From positions 1-64,000 of the forward strand of contig NZ_JBHUJB010000061.1 of NCBI RefSeq assembly GCF_042683245.1: a DNA stretch of 64,000 bases, read 5' to 3'. Of this stretch, positions 24,877-34,594 are shown piece by piece (position 1 is the stretch's first letter; every line of letters starts with the position of its first letter). A program made the position numbers and the translations under genes. The stretch is from Rubritalea tangerina (GTDB taxonomy: Bacteria > Verrucomicrobiota > Verrucomicrobiia > Verrucomicrobiales > Akkermansiaceae). The notes beneath the pieces were generated by a model that worked only from the letters and a program-made list of their open reading frames with translations, ran no database searches and was not told the DNA's origin.

Positions 24877-27800
24877 ATGAGCAAACGCAAATGGCAACAT
24901 CCTGAACTACCTGCTGACGAGAACGCGACAAAGGTGTGGCGCAGCGCAGGTGAACTCGAAGATACATCTGGTCTCCGTCAGTGGTTAGAGCGTGAATTTC
25001 CACGTGCTGCTGAATCCATGATTGATGAGGAGGATCGCGAGTCCTCACGTCGTGATTTCCTTAAGGTGATGGGCGCATCTACAGCGCTTGCTGGCTTCGG
25101 CTTGGCAGCGTGTCGTCGCCCAGAAGAGTTGATCGTTCCTTACGTAAATGCTCCTGAGTGGGTGATTCCAGGTAAGCCACTTTATTATGCTTCCTCCATT
25201 CCTACAGCAGGTGGTGCAGTGCCAGCTGTAGTGACTAACTACCAAGGTCGTCCAACCAAGCTTGAGCCTAACCGCATTCACCCAAGCAACGATGGTCAGG
25301 ACGCATTCGCACAGGCTTCTATTCTTGATCTTTACAATCCAGCGCGTTCTCGTGACTTCCTAAATAAGGGTAAGAAGGTGGGGCGTGCTGAAGCTGTGAA
25401 GCAACTTGCTGCACTCACTCAGTCAGGCAAGGTTGGTTTTGTGTTCGGTGAGGATGACTCCGCTACCCGTACACGTCTCCGCAAGGAGCTCGGAGCAAAG
25501 CTAGCAGGAGCTAAATTCTATGGGTACGAGGCGCTTGCAGGCGCAGGCCGCAAAGCATCCAACGAGGCTATTTTTGGAGCTGGTGCTGAAGTGGTTGCTG
25601 ACTATGGCAATGCTAAGTGTATTCTCTCAATTGATTCTGATTTCCTTGAGCTCGACAAGCAAGGTCCAGTGAAGGGGTTCTACGACCGTCGTCACGTGAA
25701 TGGTCGTAACTACGATAAGGACGCGCTTCAGAACCAGAAGAACTTAAACCGTCTCTATATCGCTGAGCCAACTTACTCGCTAACAGGCGGTATGGCTGAC
25801 CACCGTGCACCGGTAGCTCCATCACAGATTGGGCGTTTCACAGCCCAGTTGGCTAAGGAGCTCGGAGTGGTAGTCACTGTCCCAGGTGGTGAGTTTACAG
25901 GCAAGAAAGCTAAGTGGATCAAGGAATGTGCAAAGGATCTCGCAAAACATCGTGGCGAAGCAGTGGTGATGCTCGGTTCACGCCATGCTAAGGAACTCCA
26001 CGACTTGGCTCACCTCATCAATGAGAAGCTTGGTTCCTACGGTAAGACTCTCAATGCGGTTCAGACTCAGAAGGCGGGCCTTGGCTCTGCTGCTCAGCTC
26101 ATCGCAGATGTCGATGCGGGTCAGCTCGACACAGTCATTCTTTTGACGCCAGCGAACCCAGTGTACGAGAACGATACACTGAAGGCCGCTCTCTCTAAAG
26201 TGAAGACTGTACACCTTGGACTTCGTTTGGATGCGACTGCACATGCGGCAGACCTCCACGTTCCAGCAGCTCACTACTTAGAAAGCTGGGGTGACTCCTT
26301 CACAGCTACTGGTGTTTACACCATTGTTCAGCCAATGATCTTGCCACTCTACGGTGGTGTTTCTGAGCTTGAACTTCTTCTAGCAGTTCTCGACGGCAAA
26401 CTCCACGACGCAACGGGATCAGCAGTTTCACCAGCCTACGCGGCAGTGCGTAAGACATTCGAAGCTCAAGCGAGCGACGCCTCCGGTGCTAAAGCCAAGC
26501 AGGCAGCTTGGATGAAGCTTCTCCGCGAAGGTTTTGTGAAGAGTGCTTACCCAGCAGCAGCGGCAGCAAGCGCGCCAGCAGTACCAACACTCACAGCTCA
26601 GCCTGAGCCAAGCAAAGAGAAGCTTGATATTGTCTACGCGACAGATGGTTCCGTCTTCGATGGTCGCTACATCGACAACGCATGGCTCCAAGAAGCTCCA
26701 GATCCGGTAACTAAAGTTTGCTGGGATAACGCGATTTACCTCTCACCAGAAACTGCAAAGGCAGTTGGTGTCTACGAAGAGCTTGTTGAACTTGAGAAGC
26801 AAGGTGCAGCCTGGTGGGGTGCGCTTGGTATCAAGAAAGACACGATGCTCAAGAAGTCCGATGTTCCTGAGGAAGGTGAGGGCCCAAGCCTATTTGCTCC
26901 CGTAGCGAAGATCACTATCAATGAGAAGACACTCGAGGCTCCTGTAATCGTTTCCTTCGGTATGGCTGAGAACGTCATCTCTATCCCGCTTGGATACGGC
27001 CAAGGCTACGATGAAAACTTTGCTGAGTCCTTCAAGAAGGGTGACTACGTGTACAGCACCGATACTAAGAACGACGTTTCTTGTGTAGGCATTAACACAG
27101 GCTTCAATGCTTATCCACTCCGTGGCGACGTTGACTACTTCGCACAAGGTGCAAGTATTGCTCGTGCGGAAAGTGGCTCAACCTACAAGATGGCACGTAC
27201 CCAAGAGCATCACTCCATGTATGGACGTGCGATCGCTCGTGAGATTTCAACAGCTGAGGACAAGAAGTACCACAAGGACTATGCCGCTCAGCTCAAGGGG
27301 GTTCAGAAGCAGGGTATAGATTCCCACATGCCGAAGAACATGAGCCTCTACAAGCCAGAGGATCGTAACGGTACTCCACATCTTTCCGATAAGTCCCAGC
27401 AATGGGCAATGACTGTAGACCTCAACGTTTGTAATGGTTGTAACGCATGTCTCGTCGCCTGTCAGGCTGAGAATAACATCCCAGTAGTGGGTAAAACTCA
27501 GGTTGCTATGGGACGTGAAATGCACTGGATTCGTATGGACCGTTACTTCGCAGCACCAGACAAGTACCAAGAAGGTACCGATGAGTGGGAGAAGTCACCA
27601 GAGATGATTCCGCAGCCAGTTGCTTGTGTGCAGTGTGAGTCAGCACCTTGTGAAACTGTTTGTCCGGTCAACGCGACTGTTCACACTGAAGACGGTCTCA
27701 ACAGCATGGCTTATAACCGTTGTATCGGAACACGTTACTGTGCGAACAACTGCCCATACAAGGCACGTCGCTTCAACTTCTTCGATTACAACAAGCGCAA

Positions 27801-28302
27801 CCCACTTATCCACAAAAACCTCTACAAGGGGCCAGCTGGTGTGAAGCAAGAGGGCGACGCGAAATCACTTCAGCGCAACCCTAACGTTTCTGTTCGTATG
27901 CGTGGTGTGATGGAGAAGTGTACCTACTGTGTGCAGCGTCTCCAGTCCGCTAAGATCGAAGCAAAGAAAGTTGCTAAGGAAGCGGCAGTCGCAGCTGCAG
28001 GTGGTTCTACTTCTAAGGAAATCACAGCGAAAGCGCTTATGCCTAAGACTGACGGTGTCCGCGTGGCATGTCAGGACGCATGTAGCTCAGGTGCGATTGT
28101 CTTCGGTAACCTCCTCGATCCGAAATCCATGATCCGCCGCATCAAGAATGCGAACAACGAGCTCATTAATGACCGTGCCTACGATCTGCTCAACTACATT
28201 GGGACTCGCCCGCGTACGAGTTATCTCGCCCGTGTGAAGAACCCTAACGTTCTGATGCCAGGCAAACAATACGTCGGTAAGGCAACCATTCACATGCACT
28301 AA
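24877..28302 (+). CDS. actB: Alternative complex III iron-sulfur subunit ActB (fused B1-B2)
   Basis: The 1141-residue subunit is a fusion of a molybdopterin-oxidoreductase-like domain that has lost its cofactor (about 100-800) and a ferredoxin domain (about 840-1100). A Tat-like signal sits internally, SRRDFLKVMGASTALAGFG (57-75), followed by a Cys that fits lipid attachment. Iron-sulfur ligands are CNGCNACLVAC (about 852), CVQCESAPCETVCP (about 917), CIGTRYCANNCP (about 949), CTYC (about 1015) and CQDAC (about 1065), fitting one 3Fe-4S and three 4Fe-4S clusters. It passes electrons from quinol at ActC to ActA and ActE. The codon usage is strongly biased, as in highly expressed genes. Confidence 0.95.
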   Translation: MSKRKWQHPELPADENATKVWRSAGELEDTSGLRQWLEREFPRAAESMIDEEDRESSRRDFLKVMGASTALAGFGLAACRRPEELIVPYVNAPEWVIPGKPLYYASSIPTAGGAVPAVVTNYQGRPTKLEPNRIHPSNDGQDAFAQASILDLYNPARSRDFLNKGKKVGRAEAVKQLAALTQSGKVGFVFGEDDSATRTRLRKELGAKLAGAKFYGYEALAGAGRKASNEAIFGAGAEVVADYGNAKCILSIDSDFLELDKQGPVKGFYDRRHVNGRNYDKDALQNQKNLNRLYIAEPTYSLTGGMADHRAPVAPSQIGRFTAQLAKELGVVVTVPGGEFTGKKAKWIKECAKDLAKHRGEAVVMLGSRHAKELHDLAHLINEKLGSYGKTLNAVQTQKAGLGSAAQLIADVDAGQLDTVILLTPANPVYENDTLKAALSKVKTVHLGLRLDATAHAADLHVPAAHYLESWGDSFTATGVYTIVQPMILPLYGGVSELELLLAVLDGKLHDATGSAVSPAYAAVRKTFEAQASDASGAKAKQAAWMKLLREGFVKSAYPAAAAASAPAVPTLTAQPEPSKEKLDIVYATDGSVFDGRYIDNAWLQEAPDPVTKVCWDNAIYLSPETAKAVGVYEELVELEKQGAAWWGALGIKKDTMLKKSDVPEEGEGPSLFAPVAKITINEKTLEAPVIVSFGMAENVISIPLGYGQGYDENFAESFKKGDYVYSTDTKNDVSCVGINTGFNAYPLRGDVDYFAQGASIARAESGSTYKMARTQEHHSMYGRAIAREISTAEDKKYHKDYAAQLKGVQKQGIDSHMPKNMSLYKPEDRNGTPHLSDKSQQWAMTVDLNVCNGCNACLVACQAENNIPVVGKTQVAMGREMHWIRMDRYFAAPDKYQEGTDEWEKSPEMIPQPVACVQCESAPCETVCPVNATVHTEDGLNSMAYNRCIGTRYCANNCPYKARRFNFFDYNKRNPLIHKNLYKGPAGVKQEGDAKSLQRNPNVSVRMRGVMEKCTYCVQRLQSAKIEAKKVAKEAAVAAAGGSTSKEITAKALMPKTDGVRVACQDACSSGAIVFGNLLDPKSMIRRIKNANNELINDRAYDLLNYIGTRPRTSYLARVKNPNVLMPGKQYVGKATIHMH

Positions 28303-28352
28303 TCCGGAGCGCACTCAACTACTCTATCAAATCTTAATCAAGCACACCTATC

Positions 28353-29837
28353 ATGGCTGATTCAGCACCTGAAACTACCGGCGATAAGAACTTCAAGCTA
28401 CCTGTATTGGAGCGTGAGCAACTTATCCTCAACAACCGCTCCTATGCATGGATTACCGAGCGTATTGCCGGCATCGTGGAGAAACCACAACCACTGCTTT
28501 GGTGGATCCTCTTCATCCCATGTGCTATCATCGCTCTTATTGGCGTTGGTGGTGGCCTTTCCTACCTTGTTTCCACAGGTGTAGGTGTTTGGGGTAACAC
28601 CAACCGCACGATGTGGGGCTGGCCGATCGTTAACTTCGTTTTCTGGATTGGTATTGGTCACGCGGGTACATTGATTTCTGCGATTTTGTTCCTGACGCGT
28701 CAGAATTGGCGAACCTCGATCAACAGGGCAGCGGAAGCGATGACGATTTTCGCGGTATGCTGTGCGGGTATTTTCCCAGCCTTCCACGTTGGTCGTGTTT
28801 GGATGGCATGGTTCCTTGCTCCCATTCCTAACGCGAATGCGATCTGGCAGAACTTCAAGTCACCACTTCTTTGGGACGTATTTGCGGTATCTACCTACTT
28901 CACGATTTCCTTGATTTTCTGGTACCTTGGTATGGTTCCTGACCTTGCGACGATTCGTGACCGTGCGAAGCCGGGCATCCGCAAGTTCCTCTACGGCGTC
29001 TTCTCGCTTGGTTGGCGTGGTGGTAACCGTCAGTGGAGCCACTACGAAATGGCTTACCTCTTGCTAGCGGCACTTTCAACACCATTGGTTCTTTCGGTTC
29101 ACTCTATCGTTTCCTTTGACTTCGCGACATCCACAGTGCCTGGTTGGCACACCACAATCTTCCCGCCATACTTCGTGGCTGGTGCGATCTTCGGTGGATT
29201 CGCAATGGTGATCACAATCATGGTGCCAGCGCGTTCCATCTACGGCTTGCACGATGTGATTACGATGAAGCACATCGAGAACATGTCCAAGATCATCTTG
29301 GCGACAGGAACCATCGTTGGTTACGCCTACATCATGGAGCTTTTCGTGGCATACTACTCAGGTGCTAAGTACGAGATGGAGGCATTCAAGCTTCGTATCA
29401 CTGGTCCTTACTGGTGGGCATACGTAGCAATGATGTTCTGTAACGTGATTGCGCCACAGGCATTCTGGTTCAAGAAGTGCCGTGAGAACCTCTGGATTGT
29501 GATGGGTATCTGTATGCTCGTGAACATCGGTATGTGGTTCGAGCGTTTCGTGATCATCGTAACGACACTCCCACGTATGTGGCTCCCAGGTGACTGGAAG
29601 TACTACGAGGCAAGTGCGGTAGACATCATGACCTTCATCGGAACCATTGGTATGTTCCTGACTCTCTTCCTTCTCTTCCTTCGATTCCTACCATGTATCA
29701 ACATTGCAGAGGTGAAGTGGACGCTGCTTGAAGCTGACGCACACTTCGATGACAAGAAGGCACATCCTGACAAAGGTATTGCAAGCGAGGCTGCTTACCA
29801 ATACGAGACCCACGAGAATCCAAACGTGGAATGCTAA
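28353..29837 (+). CDS. actC: Alternative complex III quinol-binding membrane subunit ActC (NrfD family)
   Basis: ActC (494 residues) is an NrfD/PsrC-like protein with about ten membrane segments that oxidises menaquinol and sits next to the iron-sulfur clusters of ActB. Characteristic stretches are the first helix after PQPLLWWILFIP, WGWPIVNFVFWIGIGHAGTLISA, GRVWMAWFLAPIPN, HSIVSFDFATSTVPGWH and PPYFVAGAIFGGFAMV. The gene follows actB by 50 nt. ActF later in the locus is a distant homologue. Confidence 0.94.
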   Translation: MADSAPETTGDKNFKLPVLEREQLILNNRSYAWITERIAGIVEKPQPLLWWILFIPCAIIALIGVGGGLSYLVSTGVGVWGNTNRTMWGWPIVNFVFWIGIGHAGTLISAILFLTRQNWRTSINRAAEAMTIFAVCCAGIFPAFHVGRVWMAWFLAPIPNANAIWQNFKSPLLWDVFAVSTYFTISLIFWYLGMVPDLATIRDRAKPGIRKFLYGVFSLGWRGGNRQWSHYEMAYLLLAALSTPLVLSVHSIVSFDFATSTVPGWHTTIFPPYFVAGAIFGGFAMVITIMVPARSIYGLHDVITMKHIENMSKIILATGTIVGYAYIMELFVAYYSGAKYEMEAFKLRITGPYWWAYVAMMFCNVIAPQAFWFKKCRENLWIVMGICMLVNIGMWFERFVIIVTTLPRMWLPGDWKYYEASAVDIMTFIGTIGMFLTLFLLFLRFLPCINIAEVKWTLLEADAHFDDKKAHPDKGIASEAAYQYETHENPNVEC

Positions 29838-29878
29838 TCCCGCCCTTAACATCTTAATATTTACCTAATCACAGAACA

Positions 29879-30433
29879 GTGAGCACTACAGTAAAACGCG
29901 TCTACGGCTACCTCGCCGAATTCGAAAGCGCATCCGCACTCTACAAGGGTGCCGAGCAAGTGCGCGATGCAGGATTCAAGAAGTGGGATTGTTATTCTTC
30001 CTACCCAATTCACGGATTGGATGATGCAATGGGCGTCCGCCGTTCCATCCTTCCTTACTTCGTATTCTTTGGTGGATCTACAGGTCTACTTACAGGATTC
30101 AGCTTGGCATTCATCACTCAGGTATTGATTTACCCAACAGTGGTGCAAGCAAAGCCGGCTAACATCTTCACGACAGCGGCTTTCTTCCCGATCATGTTCG
30201 AGCTTACGATTCTCTTCTCAGGTTTCACGGTGCTCTTCTGCCTTCTCGGATTGATGGGCTTACCACGTTTGAACCACCCACTTTTTGCGAGCCGCCAATT
30301 CCACCGCGTTACTGACGACGGATTCTTCATCGCAATCGAAGCTCGCGACCCTAATTTCTCCGCTGAGGAAACGAAGGCTCTGCTGGAAGCAGCAGGGGGC
30401 AAGAATATCGAACTCGTCGAAGAAGAAGACTAA
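29879..30433 (+). CDS. actD: Alternative complex III subunit ActD (DUF3341)
   Basis: ActD (184 residues) has an N-terminal ferredoxin-like domain (VYGYLAEFESASALYKGAEQVRDAGFKKWDCYSSYPIHGLDDAMG), two membrane segments (about 55-80 and 98-120) and a short C-terminal soluble part ending RDPNFSAEETKALLEAAG. In known complexes it is a membrane subunit contacting ActC and ActF and, in Flavobacterium, oxidase subunits. The start is a GTG; no upstream ATG fits. It follows actC by 41 nt. Confidence 0.9.
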   Translation: MSTTVKRVYGYLAEFESASALYKGAEQVRDAGFKKWDCYSSYPIHGLDDAMGVRRSILPYFVFFGGSTGLLTGFSLAFITQVLIYPTVVQAKPANIFTTAAFFPIMFELTILFSGFTVLFCLLGLMGLPRLNHPLFASRQFHRVTDDGFFIAIEARDPNFSAEETKALLEAAGGKNIELVEEED

Positions 30434-30462
30434 TAACGAATTTTTTATACCACTCACGAACC

Positions 30463-31125
30463 ATGCGTTACTTCTTTATCATCTACGCTCTCCTCGCAGT
30501 CCTCGTTGTTAGCATCGGCGGATTCCGCGGTGAAAAGTTTAAGCAAACACCGATTCGTATCTTCCCTGATATGGATGAACAGGATCGTATCGATCCTCAG
30601 GAAGGGTCTGATTTCTTCCACGACGGTCTCGGCGCACGTCAGCCAGTGCAGTCAACACTGCCACAAGGTCTCGAGCCCGCTGACCTCGCTGACGAGAACA
30701 CAAAGACATTCACAAACGACAATAGCTACTACCACACTGGAATGTTCGACGAGAACGTTTTCGGAAATGGGCTTCCTGTTGAAGAACTTGGGCTCAATGA
30801 AGAGAACCTTCCAGCATTCATCAAGCGCGGTAAGGTCGCATTCAACTCTAACTGTGCAATCTGTCACGGTGTTTCCGGTAATGGTAAGGGCGTCGTCGCT
30901 TCTTACGGTGTACCTGGCGTTTTCAACTTGATCGACTCAACACTTCCTGATGGGGGCATGTATGACGTCATCGTCAACGGTCGCGGCAACATGGCAGCTT
31001 TCGGTTATCAAATCGACGTCAAAGACCGCTGGGCAATCATTGCCTACCTCCGAGCACTCCAATACGCACGCAAGGCACCGCTTGAGCAAGTCAAGGATGC
31101 CTACGAAGCAAGCGCAGCTAAGTAA
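30463..31125 (+). CDS. actE: Alternative complex III monoheme cytochrome c ActE
   Basis: ActE (220 residues) has a short N-terminal hydrophobic segment (FFIIYALLAVLVVSIGGF) that in homologues ends in a lipidated Cys but here has none, so it is probably anchored by the helix. A single heme motif CAICHG lies at about 132-137, and GRGNMAAFG provides the Met ligand. It is one of the two heme subunits of the complex that can pass electrons to the terminal oxidase. It lies 29 nt after actD and 43 nt before actF. Confidence 0.9.
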   Translation: MRYFFIIYALLAVLVVSIGGFRGEKFKQTPIRIFPDMDEQDRIDPQEGSDFFHDGLGARQPVQSTLPQGLEPADLADENTKTFTNDNSYYHTGMFDENVFGNGLPVEELGLNEENLPAFIKRGKVAFNSNCAICHGVSGNGKGVVASYGVPGVFNLIDSTLPDGGMYDVIVNGRGNMAAFGYQIDVKDRWAIIAYLRALQYARKAPLEQVKDAYEASAAK

Positions 31126-31168
31126 ATTTCCCACCCTAACACACACTCTCTACTAACTCACTAGTCCC

Positions 31169-32659
31169 ATGGCACATCACGTCACATCACAGGACATCCC
31201 GGCGAATGGCGAGAAGATCGCTAAGAAAGACCTTGGTCTTCTTAAATTGATTTCACTCGTTGTTTTCGTAGCAGGAGCGATCCTTAGTTATATCCTCTTC
31301 ACTAATGAAACGTGGGGATCTGGCTATGCCTATTCTTGGCTCTTCGCCTTCATCTTCTTCATCACCCTCGCGCTTGGTGGGTGTTTCTGGACCACTCTTC
31401 ACCACGTTACCAACTCAGGTTGGGGGGTGAGTGTGCGTCGTCTCATGGAGAACCTTGGATTTGTGTTCCCATTCTTCGCCGTCATCGCGATCCCACTTCT
31501 CATTCCATCCGTACAGGACGATCTTTACGAGTGGATGAACCGTCATCGTTACGTTGAGCAGACCGTTGAAGCTATTGGCTACGACAAGGATGGCAAAGAA
31601 CTCCCGAAAGAGACGCCTTTCAAAGAAGTTTCCGTATTCAATGCGAAGACTGTTGAAGGTACAGAAGACATCAACGAGCACGCACCAGGTGGTGGTTACA
31701 CATCTCCGAGCAAACAGCAACTTTATGCAACGCACGTTCCATACGACCACCTTCTCAAAGTGAAGAAGTGGTACATGTCACTCGAGAACTGGATCACACG
31801 TGTTATTCTTTTCTTCGTTGTACTTGGTGCAGGTATCTTTCTTCTTCGTAAGATTTCTATCGACCAGGACACTGATCCTAACCCCACGACACGTCGTCTT
31901 ATTCTCGCTCGTAAGCTCTCTTGTGTCGTGATGCCATTCTTCGCGGTGATTGCGACCTTCATCGCCTTCGACTTCATGATGGGCACTGACTACAAGTGGT
32001 TCTCCACCATGTATGGTGTATGGTTCTTCGCGGGTTGTGCGCTCAACTCCATGGCTGTGCTTATTCTCACACTTTGGTGGCTCCGCAAGAAGGGTTACCT
32101 TCTGACTGTCACTTCGAAAGAGCACCACCACGTCATGGGTAAGCTCATGCACGCCTTCGTGATCTTCTGGGCTTACGTTTCCTTCTCCCAGTTCATGTTG
32201 ATCTGGTATGCAAACATCACTGAAGAAACATCCTACTTCCTTCTTCGTAACGCGTCTGATGGGTCCACTAACTGGAACCTTTGGAGCACGCTTCTCGTGT
32301 TCCTCCACTTCGCACTTCCATTCGTACTCCTTCTTCCACACTACGTGAAGAAGACTCCGAAGTTCTTCGTGCCGATCTGTATCTACCTTCTCGTAATGCA
32401 CATCCTAGACCTTTACATCGCAATCATTCCTGAGCGTGGACCGTCACTCTCAGTGATGGGTAAGTTTAAAGATGCAAACGGTGAGGTGATCCAGGACATC
32501 CTACTCACTGCACCACACCCAGCCTACCTCGGTGACATCGTAGCATTCGTTACAGTTGGAGCGTTCTTCCTCTTCGTCTTCCTCCGCAACCTTGGTAGCG
32601 CGAACATCTATCCAAACCGCGACCCACGCATTCTCGAGTCCGCAAATCTCCACAACTAA
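31169..32659 (+). CDS. actF: Alternative complex III membrane subunit ActF
   Basis: ActF (496 residues) is the second NrfD-like integral membrane subunit with about ten helices. Typical stretches: GGCFWTTLHHVTNSGWGVSVRRLMENL, MMGTDYKWFSTMYGVWFFAGC and FWAYVSFSQFMLIWYANITEETSYFLLR. An insertion of soluble residues (about 125-190) after the third helix faces one side of the membrane. It completes the canonical actABCDEF set. It is followed by a structured spacer and then a small membrane protein that starts the cbb3-like section. Confidence 0.93.
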   Translation: MAHHVTSQDIPANGEKIAKKDLGLLKLISLVVFVAGAILSYILFTNETWGSGYAYSWLFAFIFFITLALGGCFWTTLHHVTNSGWGVSVRRLMENLGFVFPFFAVIAIPLLIPSVQDDLYEWMNRHRYVEQTVEAIGYDKDGKELPKETPFKEVSVFNAKTVEGTEDINEHAPGGGYTSPSKQQLYATHVPYDHLLKVKKWYMSLENWITRVILFFVVLGAGIFLLRKISIDQDTDPNPTTRRLILARKLSCVVMPFFAVIATFIAFDFMMGTDYKWFSTMYGVWFFAGCALNSMAVLILTLWWLRKKGYLLTVTSKEHHHVMGKLMHAFVIFWAYVSFSQFMLIWYANITEETSYFLLRNASDGSTNWNLWSTLLVFLHFALPFVLLLPHYVKKTPKFFVPICIYLLVMHILDLYIAIIPERGPSLSVMGKFKDANGEVIQDILLTAPHPAYLGDIVAFVTVGAFFLFVFLRNLGSANIYPNRDPRILESANLHN

Positions 32660-32719
32660 GAATGAGTCACAGACTCACTATCTAAAGCAAAACAGATAAC
32701 ACTTAACTGACACTCATTC
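32660..32719 (+). other. Intercistronic stem between act and cbb3-like genes
   Basis: GAATGAGT (32660-32667) is perfectly complementary to ACTCATTC (32712-32719), and TATCT/AGATA pair inside. The right arm ends one nucleotide before the ATG at 32721. It could be an mRNA processing or translation-control element separating two modules of the transcript. No T-run follows, so it is not a terminator. Confidence 0.4.
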
Positions 32720-32720
32720 C

Positions 32721-33053
32721 ATGGAACCGAATTTAAGAGACACACCATTGCGCCGCTTCAACACTTTTTGGTGGGGGCTGGCACTCTTCCTCGCATTCGC
32801 TATCGCAGCTGTGATCGTCAAAGGCTTTGTTGCTGACGAGCGTATCGATGCTGAGACCGAGCGTGGTAAGGAGCGCACTGAGATCTACAACAAGATCGTT
32901 GGCCAGCAGCTCGATGAGCGTAATAGCTACAAAGACAACGGAGACGGCACTGTGAAGGTGAAGCCTGAAGATGTCTTCGGCCTCGGCAAAGAAATGGGAC
33001 TTCTTGATGGCCCAAAAGCTTCTGACAAGAAGCACAACAAGCAGTTCGACTAA
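32721..33053 (+). CDS. Small single-helix membrane protein of the respiratory locus
   Basis: The 110-residue protein has one membrane segment (about 14-33, FWWGLALFLAFAIAAVIVKGF) and a charged C-terminal part with RIDAETERGKERTEIYNKIVGQQLDERNSY, probably helical, ending in a Lys-rich tail. I do not recognise a named family. It has the same codon bias as its neighbours and is flanked by actF and the ccoN-like gene (40 nt), which supports a subunit or assembly role for the cbb3-like module; it has no Cys, so no heme. Confidence 0.7.
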   Translation: MEPNLRDTPLRRFNTFWWGLALFLAFAIAAVIVKGFVADERIDAETERGKERTEIYNKIVGQQLDERNSYKDNGDGTVKVKPEDVFGLGKEMGLLDGPKASDKKHNKQFD

Positions 33054-33093
33054 GTGACGAAGTAACACACAATTTCTAACGATACATAGATTC

Positions 33094-34554
33094 ATGGCAT
33101 CAGAAATCACAAGCCAACAAGTAGAAGACAAGGTATTGAGAGCGAAGATCGACCGCTCTCTACGTCACCCAGTGATGTTCTTCTTCACCAGCGGAGCAGC
33201 ATGGCTCGCGGTCTCACTCATCTTGGGTGTGATTGCATCCGTTAAGTCGCATTCACCAGGCTTCCTCGGTGACTGTTCACTCTTCAGCTACGGTCGTACT
33301 TTCCAAGCGCATATGGCGACCTTCCTCTACGGTTGGGCCGCGCAAGCCGCGTTTGGTACAATCATCTGGCTCATGGCTCGCCTATCCCGTCAGGAGAGCA
33401 AGAAGGCTGGTGTCGTACTCACTATTGGTCACTTCTGGAACTTCACAGTGAGTGTGGGAACCATCGGAATTCTCCTTGGGGGAGGCACAGGAAAAGCATG
33501 GATGTACTTCCCTGACTTTGTATGGCCTATCTTACTTGCTTGTTACTTCGGCATTGGCATTTGGTCCGTGATTGCTTTCCGCGTTCGTCGTGGTGGCCAC
33601 GTGTACATTTCACAATGGTACTTGATGGCAGCGCTCTTCTGGTTCCCATGGGTATTCCTCACAGGTAACCTCTTCGTGAACACATTTGCTGCTGACGGCA
33701 ATGGTGTGATGGCTGCAGGTATCAATGCTTGGTTCCGCTCAGCCTTACTCTTCCTCTTCTTCATCCCAGTTGGTGTAGCGAGTGCTTACTACATCACTCC
33801 TAAGGTGACTGGTCGCCCTGTTTACTCATACAAGCTTGCTCTTCTCGGATTCTGGGCGCTTGCGATCATCGGCCCATGGGCAGGTATGCAGAAGACAATG
33901 GGAGCTCCACTCCCAGCATTCCTTCAATTCGTTGGAGCAGGTGCTGCGGTTCTCTTCATTATTCCAGCACTTTGTGTTGCGGTAAATATTCTCAAGACGA
34001 CATCTGGCAAAACCAGCACTGTCGCACACTCACCCTCATTACGTTTCACGATTGCAGGTGTGATTGGACTTCTCGCAACGACAGTAGTTGGTGGCATCTT
34101 GGCACTTCCTGATGCACTTCGTTACACACAGTTCGCATTTGGTGGTACCTACGGATACGAGATCCTTGCCCTTTACGGCTTCTTCTCAATGACCATGTTT
34201 GGTGCGATTTACTTCATCGTTCCCCGCGTCACTAACCGTGAGTGGATCTCTGGCGGTCTTATTCGCCAGCACTTCTGGCTCTCACTTTACGGTGTGGTCT
34301 TCATCGGTCTCTTCTGTGGTATTCTCGGAGCATTCATGCACGGGTACAGCCTCGAAGCTCTCGATGTGCCAATCGAGTCCTCACAAGACCGACTCTTTGC
34401 CTACACAGTAGGTATCTCCACTGGCTGGGTATTTGTTGCACTCGCTAACGTATTCTTCTGCCTCCACCTTCTCTTGATGTGGCTCCGCCTCGGTCGCCGC
34501 AGCAGTCACCCAACATTGCTCGAACACCACGAGCCAACATTGCCAGCTGCTTAA
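33094..34554 (+). CDS. CcoN-like oxidase subunit I homologue lacking metal ligands
   Basis: The 486-residue protein has about twelve membrane helices and aligns without gaps to cbb3 oxidase subunit CcoN around PKVTGRPVYSYKLALLGFWAL. The active-site residues are missing. The CuB His of WYGHN is Ser216 (WFRSA), the HH of WAGPHH is Gln266-Lys267 (WAGMQK), and the GHVH pair for the high- and low-spin hemes is GYEI (354-357). Only the first low-spin heme His (His73, GRTFQAH) remains. It therefore cannot reduce oxygen as a standard enzyme. It is followed by CcoO-like and cytochrome c genes and lies between complex III and aa3 oxidase genes, suggesting a structural or electron-transfer scaffold. Confidence 0.9.
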   Translation: MASEITSQQVEDKVLRAKIDRSLRHPVMFFFTSGAAWLAVSLILGVIASVKSHSPGFLGDCSLFSYGRTFQAHMATFLYGWAAQAAFGTIIWLMARLSRQESKKAGVVLTIGHFWNFTVSVGTIGILLGGGTGKAWMYFPDFVWPILLACYFGIGIWSVIAFRVRRGGHVYISQWYLMAALFWFPWVFLTGNLFVNTFAADGNGVMAAGINAWFRSALLFLFFIPVGVASAYYITPKVTGRPVYSYKLALLGFWALAIIGPWAGMQKTMGAPLPAFLQFVGAGAAVLFIIPALCVAVNILKTTSGKTSTVAHSPSLRFTIAGVIGLLATTVVGGILALPDALRYTQFAFGGTYGYEILALYGFFSMTMFGAIYFIVPRVTNREWISGGLIRQHFWLSLYGVVFIGLFCGILGAFMHGYSLEALDVPIESSQDRLFAYTVGISTGWVFVALANVFFCLHLLLMWLRLGRRSSHPTLLEHHEPTLPAA

Positions 34555-34594
34555 TTCTCATCATTTCTAATATTTTCTAACGATTCACGAAACC

